This document shows, piece after piece, positions 1 through 13,400 of a DNA stretch of 64,000 bases (the stretch's first letter is position 1; each line of letters starts with the position of its first letter). The stretch is from the NCBI GenBank assembly GCA_963678675.1, contig OY783199.1, positions 16,574,348 to 16,638,347 of the forward strand, given 5' to 3'. The notes below the pieces were generated by a model that was not told the origin of the DNA, searched no databases, and worked only from the letters and a program-made list of their open reading frames with translations. A program made the position numbers and the translations under genes. This DNA comes from Xiphydria camelus. Lineage: Eukaryota; Arthropoda; Insecta; Hymenoptera; Xiphydriidae.

Positions 1-122
1 ATCCCTCGAGTGACCTTCGTTCTACTAGAGTATACGCAAAGAAATATGCTAATAGCGAGGATTTCTGGTACGCGTCTTTGTCCGAACCTTTGAACAGTCC
101 GCGTTCCTTAGCGGAAACTATG

Positions 123-317
123 ATGGTTGTCGCTTCATGTAGACTTGTCCAAAGAACTGTCGTTCCATGAAAGCGTGACGGAACGTCACACCTTCCCCCT
201 TAACAAAAGGTGTTACCCATGGTGACAGCTTTCAATGGAAAATATGGTGGTTATCGTTTCATGTGGACTTGTTCAAAGGATTGTCGTTTTACTAGAAACG
301 TGACGAAACATCACACC
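123..317. repeat. Two diverged direct copies of a ~70-bp unit
   Basis: Bases 123-192 and 244-317 align over almost their full length, sharing the words TTCATGT, GACTTGT, CAAAG and GTCACACC or its variant ATCACACC. The copies are about 121 bp apart and differ at roughly one base in five. This is an old local duplication of unknown origin. Confidence 0.75.
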
Positions 318-328
318 GATTACACCAG

Positions 329-472
329 GTTCTTCACGCGTCCGGAAGGCTTGCGGAGTGCGGCATGCGGATCGGTGCGGATTGGCAGGCAGTACCTACG
401 CACGCGGAAGAGCTGATTGGCTAACGGTGGTTCCGCATTCCGCACTCCGCAAGCTTTCGGACGCATGAGAAC
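329..472. repeat. GC-rich inverted repeat (hairpin)
   Basis: Bases 329-371 are complementary to 432-472, with the shared core CTTGCGGAGTGCGG. The loop is about 60 bp. The arms of about 41 bp have few mismatches. It could be the remnant of a small fold-back element, or a cruciform-forming sequence near the CP110 promoter. Confidence 0.75.
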
Positions 473-599
473 CCCGCTTTAGTTGGCAAACTTTGGGTAA
501 TTTTCATGAGCGTCTGGTGTTATTTATTCATAGTGTTGGCAAAAGGTGGTGGTTTGAATCGCTAGTGAGTTCGTTGTTTACCGCGTCCCGGAACGATGA

Positions 600-1266
600 T
601 CTGTGGCGTGCATAGGTACAAACTGATGCGAATTCTGTAACATTTAAAATGTTCGTTTTTCGTCTGTCGTTCGTAATATTGTACAATGTTTAGTAATTCT
701 GATATCTATTGATATTGCGCGGGAATCGTGTGTGAACTTTTTAAATTGTCACAAACGAGAAAGTGCGTGTACATATCTACCAATGTCTAATTGTCTATTA
801 ACGAGTGGCAAAGTGATTCCAAACTCCAACTAACAACCGTATTTGCACAATGGATCGTATTCGCTGAACACTTTCCACCCAAATTCTTCCTCTAACAGGG
901 TACGTAATTAAAATTATGGAGCAAGGCTTCCTGGCTATTAACCCTAATGGTCAGATGGTATCTCCACAGCCCTAATCTCTCTAATGATTTATCAATAAGT
1001 CTGGGTTCGGCTTTGCATCAAAAGGCCGGCAAATTTAACTTTTACGCTTAGTACCACTCCAGGGGCCTAAGATAAATGTAGGAGTCTGGAAAGTTGCAGA
1101 AGTTATTTATCTGTATCTTTTCTTTAACATGATCCAAAGGTTGATCATTTAGCAGAGATAACGATACATCGATTATCTGTATCTGTAATAATTCTACATC
1201 AATCTAATGCATTTATATGTTTACCTCATCGAAATCTCTTTACAGAGTAAGTGAGGAAAGAAAACC
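600..1266 (+). promoter_or_regulatory. Inferred CP110 5' leader exon and leader intron
   Basis: A strong donor (AGG then GTACGT, intron from 900) and a strong acceptor (CTCTTTACAG, ending at 1245) define a likely 346-bp intron in the 5' untranslated region. Past the acceptor an in-frame TGA (1252-1254) precedes the ATG at 1267, so translation cannot start further upstream. A 19-codon ORF at 915-974 lies inside this intron and is not considered coding. The transcription start cannot be placed from sequence alone. Confidence 0.5.
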
Positions 1267-4200
1267 ATGGAACAACGACCATACGTTTCCTGCATAAAAA
1301 TTAACGGAGTATCTATTCTTCCACCATTGGTATGTTGAACAAATTTGTTACCTTCATCCGGTTTGATTCTACGTTTGCTTCCTTAGCTTTAGCAGCTGTT
1401 ATAAAGAAAATACAGATTGTTAGTTTATAAATAAACGGTATTTTGATGTTCGGTGGCGTTAACAAAGTTGCTATGGAATTGAGTAAACAAATCATTTAAG
1501 TCTTTTATGCATCATTTTACAGATAACCGACGATGTCAGAGCAGAGATGCATTATTATAAAAATCTAGCAATAGCAGTAGAGGAGAGACTGAAAACTTTA
1601 CAAGCTACCAAGCAATTTAAAGCTCAAGGCTGCATGGGGGATATCGCGAAAGATGGTAAAACTTGTGGCGACGAAATATTCAAATCCGAATCCAGCGATT
1701 CTCCCGACGAATCCACGACCACGGAATCTCATAGCGTCACGGCAAATTCGACGCCCAACGCAGTAACAGTTATCGACGTTCCGACGAGAGAAGAAAGACA
1801 CTCCGTCGGAGAACTGGAATTGAATTACACCGCGTCCGAAAACGCGTTAGAATCGAGCGCGCGTGTATGGAACGGTGATGGCAGTTGTCAAAACGACGCA
1901 ACGTTGGTCGATAGCGTGAGTTCGGACACCGTAACTGGCAGTACCGACTTGAATCAGTATCTAAACGAGTCCAGTTCGACGAGAACCAACACTGCCGAGT
2001 CTACGCCGGAATTGTGGAAGCCGCAAGTGCCTAAGACCTTGGATATCGTTCCGATAACTGTAGAATTTCCCAAACCGCGAGAAGCAACGTCCAACGAATC
2101 CCAGACGTTGGAATCCGACGGAGAAACTCCCAAATTGATACGACAAGGATCCTACGTGCTGGATACGCCGAGCCCCATGCTCTTGGCTCACCTACAAATC
2201 GAATTGGCGCACTCGAATTACGTCCCTACACCGTCGACCAACACGGCGAAGCGCAAAGAGTGGAACATAACGCAGGCCAAGACCGAGTGGGAGAATCAAA
2301 TTAAAAATAAGGAGCTCACGATACCGGATTCTTCGAGGACGGCGACTGGTTTCAGATCTAGGAGAAATAGCGCGTCCGGTCTCAACAACCAAAAAGTCGG
2401 CAAGTCCGCCGCGCACTTAAAAGGAGGCTCTTCCATGAGCGCGCGCCAGTCCGCCAGATCCGTGGATTGCATTCAATCTATACTCGAAAAGGAATTTATG
2501 TGCAAAGCTTCCAATAACAGAGTAGTCAATAATTGCGGTCAGAGGCATAATAGCGGCGTTGCGAACAAAAATCACAGCTCCCCGAAGTGGAAGTCGAACA
2601 AAAATACGATCTCTATTTTAAATTTGGCGAACAAACTCGGGGGGTCTTTGGGAAGTCTCAGTAACGCTGGAACGCAATCGTACAGATGTACCGGGAAGAA
2701 ACAGGGGGACGAGGTGCCGAAAAATAAGAGCCCGGATCGTGAGCTTGCAAAGGATCGCGTCGCGCGCGATTCGCCGAGCCCCTTGAAATCGAGCGGTACC
2801 TCTGAGAGATTACTGAACATTTTCAAAGAGATCCAGGGAACTCACGAGAAGCAGATGGCGGAATTGATAGCTCGGCAGCGAAACGAGCAACTGAGCATGC
2901 AGAAGGAATTCGAGAAGCAGCAAGTATTGCTGTTGACGCAGATTAAAAAGTCCTTTCCAGATGTGTCCATTCCCCTGTTTAATGAAACGACTTCGAGCAC
3001 TGTCTCCGAGGACATAAAGTCTGACGTGGAGGATGCTTCGTTAAGCAAATCTATCGACGTTGCGTCCAAAGAGAGGAACATAAGTTCACTGCCAAGCGTT
3101 CAAAATGGCAACGATTCGCGATGCGCGATGAATGAAAGCTATCCTGCAAAAATCAAGTGTCCGTTAGATTATATTTATCCATTAAATGGTCAGAGCCCAA
3201 CGAGGTGCCGGACCAACGGCACTCTAGCCGAGCCAGTGTTCACCGACGCGAACCATTTCGGTTCCAATAACTCGTTGTCCGCCGGAGAGACGTCACTGCA
3301 TAAGTCAACATCGAATTGCCATTATTCCAATGAAAAAATTCCATGTTTGGAGCGAAGATCATCGAACGTCAGTCGGCAGTTATTTCCGTTGGATAGCAAG
3401 ACCATTCACGTTCCTGTTTTGTGCAGTAGAGTTTACGAGGACAAGCATGTAAGTTGCGCTACGCGCGTGCGAGGCGAAGTAACTCCGCTGAAAAAAAGAG
3501 TTCCTCGATGAAAGGCTTATCTTCGCAGGTGAAAGCTGCAACGACGATTAATGCATACGCGAGAGGCTATTTAGTGCGCAGAATGATGCGTACGGAATCT
3601 GTTATTGCTTTGAAAAATACATACAGAGAAGCGTTGCTCTGTATGTTAAAGCTCCACGTAGACGCCCCCCTTAACTTAGCAGAACTTGACTTTCATCAAC
3701 GTCTTCAATTTCAAGTGAGTTTCTTTAAGCTTGATCAACAGCTGTAGTTCTTACAACCATACAATTCGTCGTATCAGAATATGTATTACATTCGTTAAAC
3801 GTTCATGCGACATTACCGCGTGTAAATGCCTCGATACTTCTGAAGTTCGTAAAATCTGATTATTATGTCATTCTAAAAAGTGTGACGCAGCGTCGATGAA
3901 TATAGTGGAGCTGTTTGCGGCGAGTGCAGACAAGAGGATGCAAGTGATAGCGCACGACCGAGAAATCAAACGATCTCGCGCAGAGCGGCCAAGTTCCGCC
4001 CGTTCTTATTCATTTGCAACCCAACGGACACTTGCTAGGAAAAAGCTTAAGGAGTATGACTCGGCCTAATAATGTTATTTGTTTTTAACGTGTTCATTAT
4101 CTTGTACAAAATTCATGTCTTACATTTTGGATAAAGAGATCAATAAACTGTACTGCATGCGTCATAGTACGAACAGACGTTCTCTGCTTTGCATTAAAGC

Positions 4201-4648
4201 AGAATCGTTCACGTATACACAACCGTTTCTCTTCGTAGTTGGTGGATTGTGAATGTAACTAGTTAGAAGTACGTTATTTTCTTTTTCATACGAATAGCCA
4301 TTAATCTTCGTAACATTCTTCCGAATTGAAAATAATTGAATTTACGGATATTTAATTGTTGCTTATTCTTGCTTACATTTTTTTCAGAATGGGAGAATAT
4401 CCGTCCCCATCACCAATAAATAGGCCTTGTTCAGCAAGAACGAGATGTCAAACGTGGGCTTCGAACGCGAGGGAGAAACGAGCGTCTAATGTGATATGTA
4501 AGTATATATTCTAGGCTTAACGGGTGCGATCGTTGGAATTGTTTATCAGAAAATACGCTTTTATCTCACACGTCACGCAACATTTTTTACAGATCCGAGT
4601 ATAAAGAGAAGTACTAGCGCGGGAACTGTTCGCAAACCTTGGCGATAA
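1267..4648 (+). CDS. CP110: CP110-like centriolar coiled-coil protein
   Basis: CP110 caps the distal end of centrioles together with CEP97, restrains ciliogenesis and binds calmodulin in characterised animals. Coding exons are 1267-1329, 1523-3448, 3529-3714, 3881-4053, 4388-4497 and 4593-4648. The phases join without a stop to give 837 residues. The N terminus (CIKINGVSILPPL at about 9-21) resembles the vertebrate CP110 start. Residues 22-663 are mostly low-complexity and Ser/Thr/Asn-rich, with a GSYVLDTPSPMLLAHLQ block and a predicted coiled coil at about 451-497. Exon 3 carries an IQ-like motif (INAYARGYLVRR, about 670-681). The tail has the family pattern AHDRE, then ATQRTLARKK, then a basic end. 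One exon holds three quarters of the protein, and intron 2 is only 80 bp. The acceptor at 3880 lacks a strong pyrimidine tract. The family call rests on both termini and the IQ/tail region, because the middle diverges quickly in all CP110 proteins. Confidence 0.85.
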
Positions 4649-7444
4649 GACGATACAGCACAGTGCCTTCCTATATATAATCTAAGTCACACATTTTTAT
4701 AAAGTTTAATACCGTTGAAATAATTTCACCTAGTGCCTGGTACGTTCAATTTCTGATAAATTTATTTATTGTATCTATACTGTTATCCACTGCAAGGTGC
4801 GTTATTGCATTTCTGTGATAAGCAAGTTAAAATAATTGTAATCAATAATTACTAATGTTAGTTAATTTATTACGTGTACTACATACCAATAATTCAATGA
4901 CCGATTATTTCCAAAGTCTTCATACGGTTGTCAACAATCCGTAATGTCCGGTAAACAGATAAGAGCACAGAATGCATCGAATACTGGAAAAATCCGAATA
5001 TAGTTTAAATTGCTGCTTTTTTATACTATACATATTAATATATGCTATTTATAGTAGATATTAGTTTACAACATATGCAAATTAGTTATTCATTTACCGT
5101 TGCGTAGTAAAGCGCAACAGATAAGATATTGTGTGTCCAAGTACCTATTTATTTACAAACAATGAATGCTTTTGTTATGTGTATTATATTGACTTTAAAA
5201 TCGCATATCTGCAACCCCAGTAAAAGAAAATAACTTTTCCATGTAATATGAGAAATATAAATGCTTATCTGCAATTTAGTATAAATGCGTATTATCTTCA
5301 TATGATACATGCCATCCTCTCGCCCTAAAGAGAATGAAGTTAATTGAACGGCGATCAACCTAGCGTATTCAAAATGACCGATAATTAAAAGCTGATACAC
5401 AATTACACTATTCGACGCGTATCGCAGCGCCCGACGTAAACCTGATTTTGAAGATGGGATAAACGTGACTGAACGTCAATCTTACATAAAATGGTTTTAT
5501 TTAATAATTGACAAGTACAAATTAATCACGAGACTAGACAGCTACTACGACCAATCTTTCTGTTTACCAATCCAAACTTGCTTTAATTGCGGCGTCGTGT
5601 ATTACTCATGATTCGTGCACGTGCAGTACATGTTAGTAATGCAGCGTTCGACGAAAAATCGTATAAAATGTGTTCGACGATTTTTTTTGTACTAATCCTT
5701 TTTGTAGAAATATATAGTATTGTACTTATCGATACTGTTTTGCGCTCTCCTCGTGCACGCGTTACACTTCAAGTTGACGAGGATCGCGACTTGGCGATTG
5801 AATTTCCCTTATTGAAATGAATTTGATCGTTAGCTTATCGTTAAAATTGTTTCGACGATTCCTGTGTGGACATTGTATGCCAACAATAATACGACTACGG
5901 AGAGAATGTGGCGATAAGCTATAACGAGACAGTTGGTAATCTTTATGATCGAGTTGCTAAATAAATCGCAAGGTAGTCTATTTCGTACTATATCTATTTA
6001 CATAATCGAGACATAAATTAGATATACTTATAAATAATGGTACAAAAATATACAGATGCTAAAGTAAAGTTATCGATACGCTGAAAGAGGAGAAAGTAGC
6101 AAAGGACTGCAGTGCGCATTTTGGAGTAAAAGGTTGATAATTCAATTATACCGACTGAATGAGTTTTCTCTGTGCATATACAAGGCACTACTCTTGAATA
6201 TTTAGACAGAATATTATTTCTATTGCCATCATTGATAATGATGAAAATACTAGAAGAATACAATTTTTATTTCGAACCCTTACGAGCTGTTGATATGCCT
6301 GACTTAACATTTATATGCGAATCGTTCGGTTTCTATCAGACTGATGCTTTGATTCTAAAAGACATGCTTACATAGTAACGACCGATCGAGGTTCACGTTT
6401 TCGAATCTACCTATAACCAAGTCACAATGGGACAAAAATCGTACGTAATTAATGAAATGTTGAAACGTGGGGAACGCGATTTTCTGATATCTAGGATTTA
6501 GTTTCGTGATGAAGATTAAAAGTGACGTGTTTACTCGTCCATACTCTATCTATTTATACGTATACTACTAAAAATTGAATGTATTACTTGCTAGCAGCAA
6601 AAGAATACATATAGCGTTTCGCAAATTGATTGTACAATGCACAATTACTGCTACAGCCTTCGTTTGACTGAAAATGTAGTTGAATTGATTATGGTACTCT
6701 TTGAATCATTCTCATTCCATGATTTTCTCATCGACAAACTTATCATACTCATGCACGTAATTCAGAATATACAAATTTCCTGGAAAATTAGGATAGGAAA
6801 GGATGTGAAGCATAGTGAAAAATTGAAGATAATTCACGATTCATTAGTTTTGTATCGGTCTTGTCGTTTATGCGACAACCCTTCCTGGTAAAACATTAAC
6901 GAACAAACCTATTTCAGTATTTACTGCACTCCATGACGTTTTATCTTATACTACTTTTGATGCCATTTTCCAACAGCGCTCGTTTTGCTCCACTGTGCCC
7001 ACACTCCTTCGATTATGTGGCGTATAAAAAAAATAGCGAATGTCTAAAAGCATCTCATCCTTCGGCTAAATTTTCGACGAACCACCCACCCTACGGGCTG
7101 GTTTTGATTGAGAAAATGGAGGGTAAATTATCATTAAATAAATTTCACGCGTACTCTCTCTCTATTCGATGCATTACTTCCGTTAATTCTGCGTCCAATT
7201 GGATTGCAAAGGTGGTCCGCACTTCGTTTACTAAGTAACAAAGTTCCGAAGTCACACGATTTCTTGTAAATCATACACCTAGACACTCCGCATTGCAAAT
7301 ATTCATTCGTCCAACGAACAATAAATGTTATTGTCAGGGTATAAAAAACTACACATTGGACCTTATTTTCTCACGATACAAAAACAGATATAGCCGTTAA
7401 TATGACGTAATATATGAACCTATCCTCGGATGGGATCACGAATC
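4649..7444. other. Convergent intergenic region (3' ends of CP110 and the phosphatase)
   Basis: AT-rich sequence between two converging genes, likely holding both 3' untranslated regions. ORFs of 67-101 codons occur. The longest, 6933-7238 on the plus strand, begins with a hydrophobic stretch and has three Cys, but I recognise no family, see no splice context, and chance is enough to explain it. I see no repeats or RNA genes. Confidence 0.5.
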
Positions 7445-10400
7445 TCACCTGCTAAATTCCGGAAGCGGCTTGGCAATGCCTTCGGTGTATGCCTTATGGA
7501 CCGCTTCGCAGACAAATCTGTACTGACTCTGTAAGGAGGAAGATTAAATGTCCAATAACCGATGATATATATTGCATGTACTTAAATGTATAACGCCCAA
7601 AGAGCTAGAAATTCAACTCACAGCATTTTGTATCATCATCGCTCGTTGGTCTCTCATAGAACGAACGATGTCCAGAGGATAAACCGGCTGGTTGGCCTCG
7701 ACGAGGCACAACGCAGTTTCCATTAAAACTAAAACTCCCGTCCGCCCGATCCCCGCGGAGCAGTGGACGACGGCCGGTTCGACTATACCCGTTCGCGCGG
7801 CTCGAACTCGTTCCGTGAACGTTGCGAATTGTCTCCAATCATTGGGCACGCCATGGTCCGGCCAGCCGCAGTACTGCATGTGTGTTATGTCTCTCTCTTC
7901 TCCTGTCTGTCCGATCCGAAACAAACATTCCGGTTACTTCTTCGTCGTCGCAAACGATTACAGCGGGCATTTACAGATCGTTCAACGTACATTGATATCA
8001 CGAAGAATAAATTCTCGAAACACGAAGGTGTCTTCCAGCTTTTCGGAAGTAGACGTGAGCGTGAGATTTCGAAGGGTTAGCGTTTCATTAAGCGCCGGCC
8101 AATATTGATGGCACTTGGCTCGCCCACGCTCTACCAGGGTCGTTAGCATTACTACGAGAGTACTTCCCGCTTCCAAAACCATCTGCCAAAAATCTGCGAC
8201 TGTAGAGGACAGAGGACCTTGCGTCGCAATGTATCTGTTGATAATACCTGAGCCAGGAATCTCCATGTTCACGTAATTGGCGTTTATGTAATCCCCATTG
8301 ACGGAGCCCATGAGAATCACGCGGGTCACGTCGTCTGCGAAGAATAACGAGCGCGTTTATGATTACGGCTGGACCTTCAGGGGTCAGCCAGTCGCAGCGA
8401 CCGATACTTACATGGCGAGATATCACGATATCTGTTTTTATTCTGGTTCTCAGGCTTCTTAGATTCGTAGGACGTGAGTTCTGGATTCTTCCTGTACAAC
8501 TGTTCGTACTGCGCGATCAAAGCACCGCTCGCCAGGCCATCCGCTAGCAAGAGCATCGATTGCGCCAGCGCGTCAGATCCGACCGTGGCGTGTGGCGCGT
8601 CTGGTACGTATCTGTCGTTGCAACCGGAAATTAAATCGAGGTAAAGGTTGAGACCGAGTACTCGGGGAAATGTTCTTCATGGAGGAATATTATCAGTAGG
8701 AATAGTATGTATGCTCATTTGAAGCAAGAAGCTTTCAATCGCCATAAAATTAGTTTGATTTAGCTGAGCAGATGCATTTCTTTTATTTAAACGTTAAAAT
8801 AGCGACGAAATGGCATAACTTACCGATAAGGAGGTTCTTCTTCCGACGTCTCATCGGTGCCCGCGAGTGCGTTATAAAGAGCATTGGGCCTCACTGTCAA
8901 AGTGAGTTCCCCCGTACCGGAATCACGAGATTGACGAATCAGATTAACTACGTATTCGTGCAACATACCATTGACATCAATTCCATTGATGTAAACCACC
9001 TGAAGGTCAAGCAAATCGAAATGCACGGGTAATAAACTTGTGAAGGTTACGCACTTTATATCGATAAGTTCAATGTACCGAATATCTATACTCTTGTTTG
9101 AATAACTGCTTTAAAACAGAAACCCTTTTTTATCCGCGGCAATTTGTTTACCTGGTCTCCTTCGTTCAGTTTTGGATAGCAGCGATCCGCGGGAGTGTTA
9201 GGTGCTACACGCGATACCAAAATGGGCATTTCAAGGTCCAGTCCGCCTTTCACATTGAATCCAAAGCGGCCCTGTTCATCTGGCGTCAGTCTTATAGTTA
9301 CTAATCCATCCTCGAGTATCTGTAATCAAGGCAAGTTGCTCTATTTGTGACGATTCGATAGCCGACGTTAATTGTATCCGGGTAATTAGCGCGATCGCTC
9401 AAATGCGCGTATCAATTCTATATCCCAGATGCCATAAAAACTTCAGCTCGGATTTGTAGCAATTTATTCGATGGCGTTGTCTCAAAACGCGTCGTAATTA
9501 CTTTAATGCTGTTGCGGTTAAAACGATATGCAACTTATAAAGTACCTGAGGTGCCGGTGAACTCGTAGGTTCACTGTAGTCGGGCAGATCGTAAATATTT
9601 CTCTCTATGGCAGTATCGTCGTCCGCGTAACTCAATATCCTGGATCCCAGCACCGGCGAAAATGCGCCGCTTTGTGCATGCGCCGCGGTTATCTCCTCTC
9701 TGATGGACAAAAAACCACCCTCACTGTCAAGGCGGAAGAATTGAAGAGACAGGAACATGCAACACAGATAGTCACGAAGGTATTTCCACGTTACACGAGT
9801 CACAGATTGGTAGTTGGGCTGCAGGCGACATTGCGATGACAATGAGTAAAGTTCCGTAACGATTGTATACTAACTCGTCGCTAGGATTTCCTTCGCCCCA
9901 TGCCTGGCGTGGTTCGCGAGAACCAAGAGACTGAACTTTATTGTCGTAAGGTCGCGGCGGTCTACCGGGGGGCATCACCACTTTTCCTTTTTCCTCGACG
10001 ATGGGTGCCGAGGTGACTCCGTGAACCAGTTTCTTACTGGGTGATCTGAGCGAGAAACGAGATGATATAACGAGGTGCACGACACCGTACACCGCAGCGA
10101 GGATGCGCGTGCTATCTCCTTGTAAATATTAACATCTTTGTGAAATTACACAATGCGTAAAGTGAAAATCACTGGTTACTACGCATAAATATGTACGGAA
10201 AACGAGGCAACTGCAGAGAATTTACCTTCGGATGCGATTGAAGTAAACTACAAAGGCTTGATTCGCCTTCATCGCGACACGCTTTTTTATGCGTTTCACG
10301 ATAACGCGGATCACACTGGAGGCTTGATTGTTACATAACGACCTTTGGTATAGTTTATTTTCACGATTTAAGAGAGTTAGATAATTTTATCTCTCTGGCG

Positions 10401-13400
10401 ATGAAGAAGTTTCCTCGTAATTCATAAATTCGACGCGATCAAATGACGCGAATTATCAAACATTTTATAGTCGAATGGAGGAGAGCACACAATGAACTTC
10501 TAGGAAGTGTTCATTGACGGCGTAGTTGTTAATACCAAACACAATTATCAAGTACGTCTGCTTGATTAATTTGTAACCTTACCGTATAAAAGTCCTCTCT
10601 ACTCGGGCGCGATGCTTTCCATCTTCTACGGTTTGGAACTCTGTACGTCCAGAGTATGTAAAGCGACTACTTAAAGTTAAGGGGAAGCGTCGTGGTCGCA
10701 TCTTTGGGCTGTGGAGTCGGAAGAACGTGTGATGTTCCACGCAAGCCTTCCACAAGTTCTTCGAACTGCGATACGTTTGCATGTTGAAGCCCAACAGAGT
10801 ATCATAGTTTTCAGACTGAAAGGTAGGCATAAACTCATTCGCAGTTTCATCCGGTATTGAAATAATACGATCGAAATAACTTCGTAAATTAAAAATCGCG
10901 AATTATGTCGTGATATAGTATATCGCAATCGGTTCTCTGCATTAAAGAACTTGATACTCTTTTCTTTTTCCAAGAAGAGGAAGCGTACCTGTTCTCTTCT
11001 TAGTTGAATGAAAAATTGTTTCCGCTTGAAAGAGATCTTAACGATTTTCGACCAAGAAAACACATTGATCCTTATATTATTTTGGAAGACGACTAAGCCT
11101 ATCGATGTTACACCCAATTGAATCTCCTTATTTGTAGAGTCCTGTAACAAGGAGATGTTCGTCTTATATGATCGAATTGTACAGTTCAATTCGAATTGCA
11201 CATTTATGACGAAGCAAATAGTGACACATCGACAGTAAGATTTGTAATCGTGGAATAAACTAAGTTATACTCTTAGTGGAATTTTTCAGAAGTAGAATTT
11301 TTACACGGGACAATCAATTGTATATTTTTGAGGATGATCAACGTCTAAGTTTGTCTCGTAATGAGTATTGAATTGGTGTACTCACTATTCCCTTTGTGAA
11401 AATCCTCTAATAAAAATGACACCTCGGATATAATAATCATATAAGTGTATAAAATGTATAAAGATACAAATATACATGCAAGTTTGAAAACGATTTACCA
11501 AGCATTTTTGTAAGATATTCGCGAACGACGTTTCTAACTTCCATGCTTCCATACCAATTTCATCTAACTAGAAATGAAAGTATTCGCAATGTTGAGTTTG
11601 CGCAAATTTTAAATCGATCCCCTGTACTTGCAACGAAACCCAGGCGTGATTCTCTTTGAAGAACAATAACGACTCACTGTCGCGTTCTTTCCCGCTTCTT
11701 CAAACAAGATGAAACCAGTACAGAATAATCAATGCGTGCAAGTACTTGATAATCTACCAGATGCCAATTAAAACATGCAACTAACGTACAGTGTGTAAGA
11801 GCTGAGAGGTCTAAATAAGGAAAGCTCTATTCTCTTATTCTGAATCTCATAGCGCTATGATTCTGTATATGAAATACCCAAATGCGTAAAGACAAGGACA
11901 ACAGCAAACGTGCATACCCTTGCCTTATGTAACTCCACCCCATACATGTCCAGTCGCTTTGCGTGATCCAGGAAGTTAAATTCTGCATCAGCTGGTAGCT
12001 GCCCTCTATGTAAACAAAACAATTAAATTAGTGTGAAGTGTCAGTGGAAATTAGGATGCGACACACTTTCTACTGTGCCAACCGTGCGAATGAATCGTTC
12101 ATTGGATGGTACAATCGTAGATCTAATTTCAACTACAAAGTGAATGATATATGTGTAGACGCTTTAAATTCTGATAAATCGTGCTCGATGACCGCGGTTA
12201 CTGGGTCACTTAAGTTCGATCATTTCTAATACGCTCGGAACTTTTCCGACCGTTTGGTACGATCAGAAATCATTGATTTGCCGAAGAAGAATACTTATCA
12301 ACCGAGAATGTATTACGCATAGATATAGGTACATAATATAACGACTGCTTTTTCAATACTGATACTCGTATAATAAACAATAGTTTCTATATTCTTTAGA
12401 AATTATTGACCCACAAAATGAAACGTTAGACCAATGTACTACACGTAGACCATGACAAATAACCAGTGATTATTTTCAATAAATGGATTATAAGAGAGAC
12501 GATCTACAAATCGTATGATGATGAATCAAAGCTCTTTCATTCCTCCTACATTCGTGCAATGTAAACAATCGAACAATACTCTAAGAATTAGTAGTACTTA
12601 TGAAGTTTGTGGAGCTCGGAGATCTTCTTCTCCATTTCCTCGGTCTGCCCAGGCATTAATTGCAATCGTGATAGGTAGCCAGGACCATGTTCCTCGGGAT
12701 GATAGTCCCCCAATTCAGCTGTATATATATTTCGAAAAATAATCATTTTCACCTATTTTAAGTTATAACATTTGCAAGGACTTTAGGTAACGTATCGCTT
12801 TTGTACAGCCTTCACGGGATACTATACCAGAATTACGTTTTACAGGATAAAAGCATTACTCACACTGGACAGTATAACTTGCAATGAGACAAGCAGTACT
12901 CGGTGGTAATTGAAGTTTGCCCTGAAGAATGTCCCTCCGAATTTGCAGATAGAATTGATATCTAGTGTATTCTTCTTGTAATTTACTTGGATCGGATACG
13001 TAGAATTTTACTCTAAAGAAAAATTGTCCACCTGGAGAGGACAAATTCAATTAGTTAATACATTTCGACAAATGTATATCATATAGATTATACCACGGCC
13101 AATTAATTTTTACGGCAATACAATAAATGACTACACTTTCTCCGCATACTATCGTTAGAAATCATATTAATATTACTTGAATTTCTTAGAGATTAGTGAA
13201 TCAAAAAGCAATGATCTTTACCCTTACTTCTTATTTGTTTTTTAACTGGCTTCGCGGGATCCAGCCATCGCTGAAAGAGATTATACGCATGATGTGTGTG
13301 TATACTCAATAATAAAGTAAAATCAGTAAATAGCGTTTCAGAATTCATACGCTACATTGACATTGGATGATAAGGTTTACTTTTACACACCATTACATCG

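Larger units (their letters stand above)
1..600. other. Intergenic DNA upstream of CP110
   Basis: I see no gene here. The stretch holds a pair of diverged direct repeats (123-317) and a GC-rich hairpin (329-472), annotated separately. The 68-codon ORF over the second repeat copy is explained by the repeat. Confidence 0.6.

Noticed and set aside
915..974. ATG with 19 codons upstream of CP110 as a possible alternative start
   Set aside because: It lies inside the inferred leader intron. Joining its internal GTATCT donor to the next acceptor gives an immediate in-frame stop.
6933..7238. 101-codon plus ORF with a hydrophobic start
   Set aside because: It lies in the 3' region of the opposite-strand phosphatase, with no family match or supporting context.
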